Of a DNA stretch of 26,581 nt, positions 1 to 5,338 are shown piece by piece (the stretch's first letter is position 1; the number at the start of each line of letters is the position of its first letter). The DNA lies in IMG/VR virus record IMGVR_UViG_3300017967_008812, positions 1 to 26,581 of that record, one strand, 5' to 3'. The translations under genes and the position numbers were made by a program. Origin of the DNA: a virus. The notes under the pieces were generated by a model. The model was not told the DNA's origin. It saw only the letters and a list, made by a program, of their open reading frames with translations, and did no database searches.

Positions 1-313
1 ACTGTTAGAAGGCACCATGTCAGCTATCAAAGCTTTGGTTGCATCTGATGCTCACGGAGGGAACCGTTATTGGTCCGTGAAACCAGCGGCTCACAGCTTA
101 GGATTTATGACCTATATCGAAGCTGATAGAGGGACTATCCTTAAGGCTCTTACAAAGTTAACAGAGTCAGGGTTCTTAACTAAGGTAGGCCTTAAAAAGG
201 TTGACGGCAAGCTAACAGAACTGGATAAGTCCCAAGTTAATGCTTTTCAGCTCCGTTACATTGTTACCCCTGTAGAGGAGGCTGATGCAGCTGCTGATGA
301 AGCGGCCGAATAA
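1..313 (+). CDS. Winged-helix-like protein, 5'-truncated by window edge
   Basis: The reading frame is open to the left edge (codons from base 2), so the ATG at 17 is probably internal and the true start lies outside the window. The C-terminal half (WSVKPAAHSLGF, then TILKALTKLTESGFLTKVG) lines up with residues 74-118 of the minus-strand protein at 4386-4898 (FSVKP..., DILWSLKQLEKKGLAKQVG). Both then end in an alanine/acid-rich tail (here AADEAAE). The helix-turn-helix-like stretch with a following G-L-x-K-x-V-G strand suggests a winged-helix DNA-binding fold. This is inferred from pattern only. The two paralogues bracket the small-gene region on opposite strands. Role unknown; a nucleic-acid-binding or regulatory role is possible. 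Confidence 0.7.
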   Translation, partial: LLEGTMSAIKALVASDAHGGNRYWSVKPAAHSLGFMTYIEADRGTILKALTKLTESGFLTKVGLKKVDGKLTELDKSQVNAFQLRYIVTPVEEADAAADEAAE

Positions 314-327
314 CCGGTCCCTTCGGG

Positions 328-353
328 GCGGGGATAAAACGGAGACACCCCGC
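328..353 (+). terminator. Weak hairpin after first gene
   Basis: GCGGGG (328-333) can pair with CCCCGC (348-353) around a 14-base loop. A CCC-TTCG-GGG mini-hairpin (319-328) overlaps its left arm. No T-run follows, so if it terminates transcription it is not a classical intrinsic terminator. It lies just before the promoter at 357-384. Confidence 0.3.
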
Positions 354-356
354 TCA

Positions 357-384
357 TGCATATTATTCTGTCACCCATTATAAT
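357..384 (+). promoter_or_regulatory. Phage promoter, TGCATA-N16-TATAAT
   Basis: TGCATA at 357-362 is followed by exactly 16 bases and then TATAAT at 379-384. The same box and spacing occur at six other places in the window, usually as TGCAAA. The expected start is near 391, giving a short leader (ACACCTTACAACCTTGGAG) to the gene at 414. Confidence 0.65.
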
Positions 385-413
385 ATAAACACCTTACAAC
401 CTTGGAGTTATTT

Positions 414-773
414 ATGCGTTACTTTTCAATAGACTATCGTTCACCCCCTTCTGGAATGGGACAAATCATTGACACAACTAAGCCTGAGAAGATTGGAGAG
501 CGATGGAATTATATCCTCATCACCTACTCAGGATGTGGTCCAGCATATGATCCGACTTATAATATGACAAAACACTTCACCTCTAAACAAGCGGAAGAAG
601 AAGGATGGGCCGGTCCCGTTCTAGAGGAAATCATTCGGTTCCTTCGAGCTCAAAAAGTCACACATGTCTACGACTCAGAACTCTCATACAATTATGAGGG
701 AGGAAATGAAAATGACTTCGAAGGTCTATTCACATTGGATAGATGGGTTGAAATTATGAGAAGCTTCCTGTAA
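414..773 (+). CDS. Small hypothetical protein (119 aa)
   Basis: I place the start at ATG 414, with the ribosome site TTGGAG at 402-407. The upstream in-frame TTG at 402 lies inside that site and is not credible. The product begins MRYFSIDYRSPPSGMGQ and is rich in aromatic and acidic residues, with no membrane segment or signal. It looks like an alpha/beta domain, but I recognise no family. It is the first gene behind the 357-384 promoter. Its stop (771-773) is followed by a second promoter of the same type, so it is probably its own transcription unit, with read-through possible. Confidence 0.75.
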   Translation: MRYFSIDYRSPPSGMGQIIDTTKPEKIGERWNYILITYSGCGPAYDPTYNMTKHFTSKQAEEEGWAGPVLEEIIRFLRAQKVTHVYDSELSYNYEGGNENDFEGLFTLDRWVEIMRSFL

Positions 774-783
774 TGGAAGCTCG

Positions 784-811
784 TGTAAAACTTAAAACAG
801 CGTGTTATAAT
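784..811 (+). promoter_or_regulatory. Phage promoter, TGTAAA-N16-TATAAT
   Basis: TGTAAA at 784-789, 16 bases, TATAAT at 806-811. The leader that follows contains AACCAACCAACAAGGAG before the ATG at 842, like the leaders at 2421 and 4900. Its position rules out the upstream ATG at 773 as the start of the next gene. Confidence 0.75.
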
Positions 812-841
812 AGTAAGGTAACCAACCAACAAGGAGTAACT

Positions 842-1423
842 ATGACCCATACAAAACAACAAATCATCACAATCCTCGAGAACCCTGCAGCAGTCGACGC
901 AGCTATTATCATCTTGGCTAACAACCAGACGGCTGGTGAACTTCGCTCTAAGAGCACACATAACCTCAACGGCGAAGGCTTCTCAGCGGCGTACGGCAAA
1001 GTCGGTACCCGGTTCTACGAGTTCGTCACAGGAATCCAAATGTCTACCGGACAAAAGAAGTGGCCGGCTAGATCCCTCTCTCACCCCAAAGCAGAACAGG
1101 TCTTCCGTCGCTATGTAGGACACAAACACAAAACAGTAGTTGACTATGCCCGTCATATTGCTCAGCTCCACTGGAAGCAATTGGGTGAGCTATTCAACAT
1201 GAACTTCGATGTACCAGCACCTCAAAGCTTGGATGTGGAACCGAAGGTGGACAAGAACAGATTTGTGCAGTTCAGCTGCCAGCTGGTCAGACAATCACCC
1301 AAGGCATTCCTAGTTAACATAGGTGGTGCGGAACACTGGATGCCCAGAAGCAAGTGTGCTATCTCTGGTGGCACCCTCTCTATCCCTCAGTGGTTGGCAG
1401 AAGCCAAAGGCTTGGAGGTGTAG
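842..1423 (+). CDS. Hypothetical phage protein (193 aa)
   Basis: Start at ATG 842, eight bases after AAGGAG and downstream of the 784-811 promoter. The frame extends up to an ATG at 773, but that lies upstream of the promoter. The N-terminal half carries a compact motif (GELRSKSTHNLNGEGFSAAYG then FVTGIQMSTG.KKWP) that looks like a conserved catalytic or binding core. The C-terminal part (QSPKAFLVNIGGAEHWMPRS) resembles a small beta-barrel module I associate with phage replication and hypothetical proteins. No membrane segments. I cannot name the family; a nucleic-acid-binding function would be a guess. Confidence 0.8.
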   Translation: MTHTKQQIITILENPAAVDAAIIILANNQTAGELRSKSTHNLNGEGFSAAYGKVGTRFYEFVTGIQMSTGQKKWPARSLSHPKAEQVFRRYVGHKHKTVVDYARHIAQLHWKQLGELFNMNFDVPAPQSLDVEPKVDKNRFVQFSCQLVRQSPKAFLVNIGGAEHWMPRSKCAISGGTLSIPQWLAEAKGLEV

Positions 1424-1437
1424 AGCAAAATAATACT

Positions 1438-1508
1438 CCGTAGGTTGGTGGTGGTGTGACAGGTGGTTACTGTCGCGGACAGGGTGGGTATTGATCACCA
1501 ACTTACGG
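1438..1508 (+). ncRNA. Structured RNA element with two competing helices
   Basis: CCGTAGGTTGGTG (1438-1450) pairs with CACCAACTTACGG (1496-1508), 13 pairs including one G-T wobble. Inside it, CTGTC (1470-1474) can pair either with GACAG at 1458-1462 (7-base loop) or with GACAG at 1478-1482 (3-base loop), so two exclusive folds exist. It sits between the stop at 1423 and the 31-codon gene at 1539. It lacks tRNA hallmarks (no T-arm GTTC, 13-pair closing stem). It could be a processing site, an attenuator-like leader or a small RNA; none is shown. Confidence 0.5.
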
Positions 1509-1538
1509 CATCTTTACAACAACATTACAGGAGACGAT

Positions 1539-1634
1539 ATGATGACAGCAGGACACTTTGCACTATTCATCATCATCAACATATCATTCATCTATACGGC
1601 ATCAAAATTCTTAAATGCCAACATCTTGGAGTAA
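1539..1634 (+). CDS. 31-residue membrane microprotein
   Basis: The tandem ATGs at 1539 and 1542 follow CAGGAG (1528-1533). The product reads MMTAGHFALFIIINISF and on to ...NILE, then TAA at 1632-1634. Residues 6-19 are almost wholly hydrophobic, enough for a single short membrane helix. The last codons contain the TTGGAG ribosome site of the next gene (ATG 1638), so the two are translationally coupled. Small single-helix proteins like this are common in phage early regions. I have no function to propose. Confidence 0.6.
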   Translation: MMTAGHFALFIIINISFIYTASKFLNANILE

Positions 1635-1637
1635 CAT

Positions 1638-1841
1638 ATGAAATCAAAAACTTGGCCATATCTTTCATCTGACATAAAACGTAAACCACGAGGCTTTTGG
1701 CAAGACGATCGTACAATTGCAGTGATAAGAGAATATATTGACAATCGGTTGACAGAAGAGGAAGCAACGCAAAAACTCTTGGTCGCCAAAGGTGACGTCA
1801 TCTGGTACGCAAACGTTGAACGTAAAAAGGGAGGACAGTAA
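1638..1841 (+). CDS. Small hypothetical protein (67 aa)
   Basis: ATG 1638 follows TTGGAGTAACAT, four bases after the stop of the microprotein. The product is basic at both ends (KRKPRGFWQDDRT; ERKKGGQ), with a helical middle (IREYIDNRLTEEEATQKLL) that resembles a short helix-turn-helix or helical-hairpin domain. It could bind nucleic acid, but that is only an inference from charge and helix pattern. The GGGAGG that serves the next gene lies within its last codons. Confidence 0.7.
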   Translation: MKSKTWPYLSSDIKRKPRGFWQDDRTIAVIREYIDNRLTEEEATQKLLVAKGDVIWYANVERKKGGQ

Positions 1842-1843
1842 TT

Positions 1844-2143
1844 ATGACACCAAAAGAAGCACAGCGTTTCACGAAACTACTACACAACACAGACGACATG
1901 ACACCACTGGAGAAGGCAGAGGTAGGTCGACTTAAGACAGCGTACCTCTCAGCGGTCATCCAAGAGACAGAGGCGTATGTCGCAGCCAAAGAGGCATATG
2001 AAGAAGCAAAGGAACACCTTGATCTGCAAGATCCAGGAGAGCGTGAGGTCCTTATGACGCTGTTGAAGAGCATGCGTGACGGCGAGAAGAATGTGCTGAT
2101 CATAGCAGCAGAGTTAGAGACACACTTTGGAATAAGCGCGTGA
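1844..2143 (+). CDS. Helical, acidic small protein (99 aa)
   Basis: ATG 1844 comes two bases after the preceding stop, with GGGAGG upstream. The sequence is almost all helix-forming (TPLEKAEVGRLKTAYLSAV, then VAAKEAYEEAKEHLDL) with heptad-like spacing of L/A, suggesting a coiled coil or helical bundle. No cysteines or membrane segments. It is part of the 1539-2396 run of coupled genes. Family unknown. Confidence 0.75.
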   Translation: MTPKEAQRFTKLLHNTDDMTPLEKAEVGRLKTAYLSAVIQETEAYVAAKEAYEEAKEHLDLQDPGEREVLMTLLKSMRDGEKNVLIIAAELETHFGISA

Positions 2144-2150
2144 GGTGGAA

Positions 2151-2396
2151 ATGACTATAAAGATACAAGGGACATACGTGATTGTCCGAAAGAAGGGCGC
2201 AGGGAACGACAGCATGCCAATGAAGGCTTTGACACTGAGTGAAGCGACAGATAGAGCCAATGAGGATTGGTTGGCATGCTGTGACGAGAGGCTGTTACGC
2301 TACAATGTACTGGACTTCCGCAACGTGGGTAGCTACCACATTGCAGACACAGGATTGGGATACACTTACCAGATTGTGTACATTCCTGCAAATTAA
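2151..2396 (+). CDS. Small hypothetical protein (81 aa)
   Basis: I prefer ATG 2151 (MTIKIQGTYVIVRKK), just behind GAGGTGG. The in-frame GTG at 2145 lies within that ribosome site. The protein has an N-terminal beta-hairpin, a helix (ALTLSEATDRANEDWLACC) and a C-terminal strand pair (YTYQIVYIPAN). That gives a compact alpha/beta fold of no family I recognise. Its final codons include the TGCAAA box (2387-2392) of the next promoter. Confidence 0.7.
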   Translation: MTIKIQGTYVIVRKKGAGNDSMPMKALTLSEATDRANEDWLACCDERLLRYNVLDFRNVGSYHIADTGLGYTYQIVYIPAN

Positions 2397-2414
2397 GTGG
2401 GGGAGTGTTATAAT
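2387..2414 (+). promoter_or_regulatory. Phage promoter, TGCAAA-N16-TATAAT
   Basis: TGCAAA at 2387-2392 lies inside the end of the previous gene, 16 bases precede TATAAT at 2409-2414, and a second TATAAT follows at 2415-2420. The leader GTAACCAACAAAGGAGG runs to the ATG at 2443. Confidence 0.8.
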
Positions 2415-2442
2415 TATAATGTAACCAACAAAGGAGGTAATA

Positions 2443-2667
2443 ATGGAAAACAAAAACACACAAATGAAAGGATCCGGAATAGGAATCATTGACTTATTTG
2501 TTGTTATGCTTATCGGGCTTAAGTTAGCCAATGTCATTGATTGGTCTTGGTGGTGGGTTCTCGCTGGGTGGTGGGTACAACTAGTTATAACAGGTAGCTT
2601 CTACGTGATGATATCTGTAGTTGACACACTTAACCACATAGCCCGTGCAAAAGGCAAAAACAAGTAG
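2443..2667 (+). CDS. Two-helix membrane protein, tryptophan-rich (74 aa)
   Basis: ATG 2443 follows AAAGGAGGTAATA, a near-perfect ribosome site. After a short polar N-terminus come a hydrophobic segment (residues about 13-30, IIDLFVVMLIGLKLANVI) and a second one rich in tryptophan (WSWWWVLAGWWVQLVIT, about 34-60), ending in a basic tail (ARAKGKNK). The pattern 'G-x-IDWSWWWVLA' is one I recall from many small phage proteins loosely annotated as transmembrane Fragile-X-F protein. Probably in the inner membrane, function unknown. Confidence 0.8.
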   Translation: MENKNTQMKGSGIGIIDLFVVMLIGLKLANVIDWSWWWVLAGWWVQLVITGSFYVMISVVDTLNHIARAKGKNK

Positions 2668-2673
2668 TATAAT
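2646..2673 (+). promoter_or_regulatory. Phage promoter, TGCAAA-N16-TATAAT
   Basis: CGTGCAAA with TGCAAA at 2646-2651, 16 bases, TATAAT at 2668-2673 and again at 2674-2679. As at 2387, the upstream box lies within the end of the preceding gene. The leader TATTCAACCAAAGGAGC runs to the ATG at 2702. Confidence 0.8.
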
Positions 2674-2701
2674 TATAATGTATTCAACCAAAGGAGCAAA
2701 C

Positions 2702-2845
2702 ATGTTACATCACATCTATTACATCAACGCCAACGGTGCAGACAATTACATGATCGTACCATTCGACGAGATCGATCTCACTGTTGCATTTTTAGAGTCA
2801 CTCGACCACAAAGTCGTTGCCTACTGGCCGATTGAGGTAGCATAA
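2702..2845 (+). CDS. Small hypothetical protein (47 aa)
   Basis: ATG 2702 comes after AAAGGAGCAAAC. The longer frame from 2645 starts upstream of the promoter and is rejected. The product (MLHHIYYINANGADNYMI...) looks like two beta strands, a helix (DEIDLTVAFLESLDH) and a final strand. That is a small soluble alpha/beta protein. I recognise no family. Confidence 0.7.
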   Translation: MLHHIYYINANGADNYMIVPFDEIDLTVAFLESLDHKVVAYWPIEVA

Positions 2846-2885
2846 CATACAACCAAACCGTAACACTAACAAAAAGGAAGTAAAC

Positions 2886-3026
2886 ATGACTATAGTAACA
2901 TGGAAGACAAGGTGGGGTGAGACAAAGACAACCCGCTTTCAACAATCAACAGGATGGGTATTCATTGCACGTCTCAAACAACAAGGCAATAAGATTGTCA
3001 GCATAAGACAGGAGCACAGATGTTAG
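2886..3026 (+). CDS. Small basic hypothetical protein (46 aa)
   Basis: ATG 2886 follows AAAAAGGAAGTAAAC. The product begins MTIVTWKTRWGETKTTRF and ends IRQEHRC. It is rich in K, R, T and Q, mostly beta-prone, and strongly basic. Its last seven bases overlap the next gene (ATG 3020), whose CAGGAG lies inside this one, so translation is coupled. A leader of repeated AACCAAACC/ACTAACA lies between 2846 and 2885, without a promoter I can identify. Confidence 0.6.
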   Translation: MTIVTWKTRWGETKTTRFQQSTGWVFIARLKQQGNKIVSIRQEHRC

Positions 3027-3220
3027 CAGCACTTTACAACACATTTATTCTCTTCTGCGGTTTCGCAACAATTATTTGTGCTTCTCTTGCTGCCACTGCA
3101 CTCATCAACCTCTTCTCAGAAGTAGGACCAACATGGCGTGACGACAAGATGCTACTTGCATGGTCGCTTCCAACCGGTCTATTATTCGCAGGAATAACAG
3201 CATTAATGTTAGGTTGTTAG
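3020..3220 (+). CDS. Two-helix small membrane protein (66 aa)
   Basis: ATG 3020 lies within the end of the preceding gene, with CAGGAG 7 bases upstream. Residues about 4-32 (YNTFILFCGFATIICASLAA...) and 44-64 (LLAWSLPTGLLFAGITALML) are membrane segments, joined by a short loop with charged residues (TWRDDK). It ends in Leu-Gly-Cys. No signal-peptidase or lipobox pattern at the N-terminus. Possibly an inner-membrane protein made early in infection; a holin-like role cannot be excluded but nothing supports it. Confidence 0.7.
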   Translation: MLAALYNTFILFCGFATIICASLAATALINLFSEVGPTWRDDKMLLAWSLPTGLLFAGITALMLGC

Positions 3221-3268
3221 TATATGCAGAAGACACGAGAATGTACGAGAATAAACTTTACACAACAT

Positions 3269-3279
3269 TATAATATAAT
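3269..3279 (+). promoter_or_regulatory. Overlapping TATAAT boxes before the GDLV cluster
   Basis: TATAAT occurs at 3269-3274 and again, overlapping, at 3274-3279, with the gene start at 3295. No TGCAAA-like box lies 16 bases upstream (GAGAAT there), so it differs from the seven conserved promoters. Expected start near 3286 leaves a very short leader. Confidence 0.4.
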
Positions 3280-3294
3280 ATAGGTGCACACAAA

Positions 3295-3555
3295 ATGGAT
3301 GTAGGAGAGACACCATATTTTAGAGAAGGCGACTTGGTGCTGTGCAAACTACGACATGGCTTCAAGCGTCTGGTTCTAGTGCTGGACGCACAGCCATATC
3401 AACTTTGGCGTGGCCAAGCAAGCAACAACAGGTGGCGATACACCGTGCTACGCACCAGAGGCGAATTTGGTGGCACAGCAATAGGCAAAATGCACCTTAA
3501 GCCGGAGTGGCTTTTGCAGAGAATTACAGGAGGAGGACAGGATGGAAAGAGATAA
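3295..3555 (+). CDS. GDLV small beta-barrel-like protein 1 (86 aa)
   Basis: ATG 3295, preceded only by a weak AGG. The N-terminus has the motif FREGDLVLCKLRHG, then hydrophobic strands (RLVLVLDAQ) and a WRYTVLR strand. This order, G-D-L-V, then an LVLV strand, then a Trp-containing strand, recurs in the three following genes and suggests an SH3-like or KOW-like small barrel. Function unknown. It overlaps the next gene by 14 bases. Confidence 0.75.
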   Translation: MDVGETPYFREGDLVLCKLRHGFKRLVLVLDAQPYQLWRGQASNNRWRYTVLRTRGEFGGTAIGKMHLKPEWLLQRITGGGQDGKR

Positions 3556-3781
3556 CATGCCACTATTTCAGACAGGAGATCTTGTGCGCTTAGTTAACAA
3601 TCACGGCAGATATCCGCGGACAACCAACGTCCATGGAGATCTTTCGCTGGTGGTTGACGTGGACAAGATACACTACAAATTGTACAGTTGGAAGAGTAAG
3701 GAAGTATGGTGGTGCTCACATAATATGCGTTTCGACTACCATCTCGTGCAGGGGATCTCACGCGGAGGCGGAGATGCGTAA
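3542..3781 (+). CDS. GDLV small beta-barrel-like protein 2 (79 aa)
   Basis: ATG 3542 with AGGAGG five bases upstream, inside the preceding gene. The N-terminus LFQTGDLVRLVNNHG matches the GDLV motif of its neighbours, followed by LSLVVDVD and the strand VWWCSHNMRFDYHLV. The stop overlaps the next start by eight bases. Tandem, coupled and same fold class as 3295, 3774 and 4071: apparently a locally duplicated family. Confidence 0.75.
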   Translation: MERDNMPLFQTGDLVRLVNNHGRYPRTTNVHGDLSLVVDVDKIHYKLYSWKSKEVWWCSHNMRFDYHLVQGISRGGGDA

Positions 3782-4070
3782 GCAGCAGTGGAACGCAGGG
3801 GATCTCGTGGAAGTCACCATGCATGAGAAGCTTGGGTGGGGTGATAAGCGTGAAAGCTATCTCGTCCTGGTGCTAGGACGCCACTACGCAAAGCAGAAGC
3901 AGACCTATCCACTTACAGCAGATTTGGAGCGTGCCAGGAAGACAGTGTACCGCGTGCTGAAGAAGAGCGGCGCAAATGTTGACATGTGCCTGATGGGTTT
4001 GTCTGACTGGACAATTGGTGAGATGACTTGCACCAATCGTCTCGTGCAGTCATCTTGTGTGGAGGAGTAG
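3774..4070 (+). CDS. GDLV small beta-barrel-like protein 3 (98 aa)
   Basis: I place the start at ATG 3774, behind CGGAGGCGGAG; the long upstream extension to 3633 lies over the previous gene in another frame. It has QQWNAGDLVEVTMHE, then YLVLVLGRHYAK and a TVYRVLKKSG strand, matching its neighbours in order. It ends ...LVQSSCVEE; the same LVQ ending element occurs in protein 2 (YHLVQGIS). Next gene starts directly after its stop. Confidence 0.75.
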   Translation: MRKQQWNAGDLVEVTMHEKLGWGDKRESYLVLVLGRHYAKQKQTYPLTADLERARKTVYRVLKKSGANVDMCLMGLSDWTIGEMTCTNRLVQSSCVEE

Positions 4071-4358
4071 ATGGGAAGAGGAAAGATCCGTGTAGATCCG
4101 ATGTCTTTAGAGGTAGGAGATCTTATAGTCACAGACGGGAGGATGAGCTTGGAACTAGGTGACGTGTTGCTGGCTGTGCGTAAGTTGTCTGATATTGAGC
4201 TCTCGCAGTCGGAAAAGAGACATCCATTCGTCGACGGCAGAAGAGTGGGAGATCACTGGCGTCTGCTGACGCGTCTGGGAGTGGTGGACATATGGCTGGA
4301 TCCCCATGCGTCGTGGGTGGCGCACGTTGTGAAGGGTACAAAAAAAGACAGCTGCTAG
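4071..4358 (+). CDS. GDLV small beta-barrel-like protein 4 (95 aa)
   Basis: ATG 4071 abuts the previous stop, with GGAGGAG upstream. It has MSLEVGDLIVTDGRMSLELG and DVLLAVRKL, the same N-terminal module as the three preceding genes. The last codons (KGTKKDSC) and the TAG stop (4356-4358) lie inside the terminator hairpin that serves the convergent gene at 4386-4898: the stop codon is in the hairpin loop. Confidence 0.75.
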   Translation: MGRGKIRVDPMSLEVGDLIVTDGRMSLELGDVLLAVRKLSDIELSQSEKRHPFVDGRRVGDHWRLLTRLGVVDIWLDPHASWVAHVVKGTKKDSC

Positions 4359-4366
4359 AGCTGTCT
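4340..4366 (-). terminator. Intrinsic terminator for the 4386-4898 gene
   Basis: AGACAGCT (4346-4353), loop GCTAG, AGCTGTCT (4359-4366): a perfect 8-pair stem. On the minus strand it is followed by seven Ts (4340-4346). It lies 20 bases past the minus-strand stop and within the coding end of the plus-strand gene. Confidence 0.9.
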
Positions 4367-4385
4367 TGTGGGGAAGAGACCCCGC

Positions 4386-4898
4386 CTATTCGGCAGAGTC
4401 ATCTCCTGCTGGAGCATCTTCAGCTGGTGCAGCTTCAATGCTATGTACCCAACGGCGTTGGAAGTTATTGACCTCAGCTACTGGAACTATAACCATTTCC
4501 TTCTTAGGAAGTCCACGGTCTTCTCCAACAATCTTGCCTTTGATACCAACTTGTTTGGCCAGTCCCTTCTTCTCAAGCTGCTTGAGAGACCAAAGGATAT
4601 CCTCACGGGTGGCATCAACATGTTGATTGATAGCTATAGCACAAGCTGCAAACATTCCGGATGTGGGCTTCACAGAGAAGAACTTAGCTTTTTGTCCCTG
4701 AGGAGAGGCAAAGAATTCTGTGACTTCAGAGAGGACAGCTTGTCTACGGGATTTGGTAGCACCAGCTTTTGCTGCTCTATCAGCTTTGTCTGTGTAGACG
4801 GGTACTCCATCTTGCAGACCAATAAGCCCAGCTTGGGTAAGAGAGATGACTTGAGCAAGAGTTAACTCAGAGATGGGGGTTTGTGTTGTGTTAGTCAT
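4386..4898 (-). CDS. Winged-helix-like protein (170 aa), paralogue of the first gene
   Basis: ATG at 4896-4898 with GGAGGT seven bases upstream on the minus strand. Residues 1-30 form a small helical part (ELTLAQVISLTQAGLIGLQ), 38-56 are basic and alanine-rich, and 56-145 form a winged-helix-like domain (ILWSLKQLEKKGLAKQVG) ending in PKKEMVIVPVAEV. The tail is Ala/acid-rich (EAAPAEDAPAGDDSAE). It matches the truncated gene at 1-313 over the core and the tail. It has two tandem promoters and its own terminator, so it is a well-expressed single-gene unit, fitting an abundant DNA-binding or regulatory protein. That role is inferred. Confidence 0.85.
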   Translation of the reverse strand: MTNTTQTPISELTLAQVISLTQAGLIGLQDGVPVYTDKADRAAKAGATKSRRQAVLSEVTEFFASPQGQKAKFFSVKPTSGMFAACAIAINQHVDATREDILWSLKQLEKKGLAKQVGIKGKIVGEDRGLPKKEMVIVPVAEVNNFQRRWVHSIEAAPAEDAPAGDDSAE

Positions 4899-4930
4899 AA
4901 AGACCTCCGGTTTGGTTGGTTAGTAATAAT

Positions 4931-4958
4931 ATTATAACAAGCGGGGTGAACACTTGCA
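4931..4958 (-). promoter_or_regulatory. Phage promoter (minus), TGCAAG-N16-TATAAT
   Basis: On the minus strand: TGCAAG (4958-4953), 16 bases, TATAAT (4936-4931). The leader to the ATG at 4898 carries AACCAACCAAACCGGAGG, the same A/C-rich pattern seen in the plus-strand leaders. Confidence 0.75.
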
Positions 4959-5031
4959 TGAATGAGAGGTAGAACCAAAGCTCCGTGGGAGCCAGCTGGT
5001 GGATAATGATCCAATCCTGCCTTATGGTTAT

Positions 5032-5059
5032 ATTATAACACATCATGACGTCTTTTGCA
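5032..5059 (-). promoter_or_regulatory. Phage promoter (minus), TGCAAA-N16-TATAAT
   Basis: On the minus strand: CGTGCAAA with TGCAAA at 5059-5054, 16 bases, TATAAT at 5037-5032. It lies about 100 bases upstream of the 4931-4958 promoter and points the same way, so the two are tandem, or the distal one makes a short leader RNA. The leader includes a small GGCTCC-CAC-GGAGCC-like hairpin near 4980-4992. Confidence 0.75.
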
Positions 5060-5280
5060 CGAGACACAGTGTATTGACGCGTCATCTCAGGCGCTACAGC
5101 GCACGCTACATCTCTCGTGCAATTCGACGCGCTGGAGCGCGCCCAAGACAACTTGTCCGCAGACCGCTATAGGGCGCCTCTACTTTTGGCTCTCAGAGGG
5201 CCCCTTGAGGGCGCTACCCCCCGCGCTACTGCGCCGCCAGCCCATGGGCGGGCGCAAGACGGCCCTGCGCTGGCTTTGAT
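5060..5280 (+). other. GC-rich block dense in short inverted repeats; no gene seen
   Basis: This block is strikingly GC-rich against AT-rich flanks. It holds TGACGCGTCA (5075-5084), GCGCT-AC-AGCGC (5091-5102), CGCGCT-GG-AGCGCG (5128-5141), GCGC-TACT-GCGC (about 5224-5235), GCCCATGGGC (about 5240-5249) and five CGCTA(C/T) words. The frames open across it have no ribosome site, are alanine/proline-rich by composition and run through promoter and leader signals, so I do not call genes. It separates the minus-strand promoters from the rightward late-type genes. Candidate replication origin, operator array or structured RNA. Confidence 0.5.
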
Positions 5281-5295
5281 ACTCTTTCTTCTCCT

Positions 5296-5319
5296 GAAAT
5301 TTTTTAAAACTTTTACCTA
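5296..5319 (+). repeat. AAAACTTTT(T/A)CCTA element, copy 1
   Basis: A stretch of GAAATTTTTT followed by AAAACTTTTACCTA. It matches copies at 5436-5458 and 6011-6033 closely. Copies 2 and 3 sit directly upstream of ribosome sites; this one sits 20 bases before a TATAAT box. Confidence 0.55.
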
Positions 5320-5338
5320 CTGCTCTCTACTCATAGAG

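Noticed and set aside
1438-1508. A tRNA gene (about 71 bases, cloverleaf-like ends)
   Set aside because: The closing stem is 13 pairs and not 7, there is no T-arm GTTC and no anticodon arm of the right size.
3020-3220. Holin assignment for the 66-aa two-helix membrane protein
   Set aside because: Small size and two helices are not enough, and no endolysin or spanin gene is nearby.
4368-4865. A 165-codon plus-strand frame opposite the winged-helix gene
   Set aside because: It is the antisense shadow of the 4386-4898 gene, which has promoters, ribosome site, terminator and a paralogue.
4891-5151. An 86-codon minus-strand frame upstream of the winged-helix gene
   Set aside because: It has no ribosome site and overlaps both tandem promoters of the TGCAAA class.
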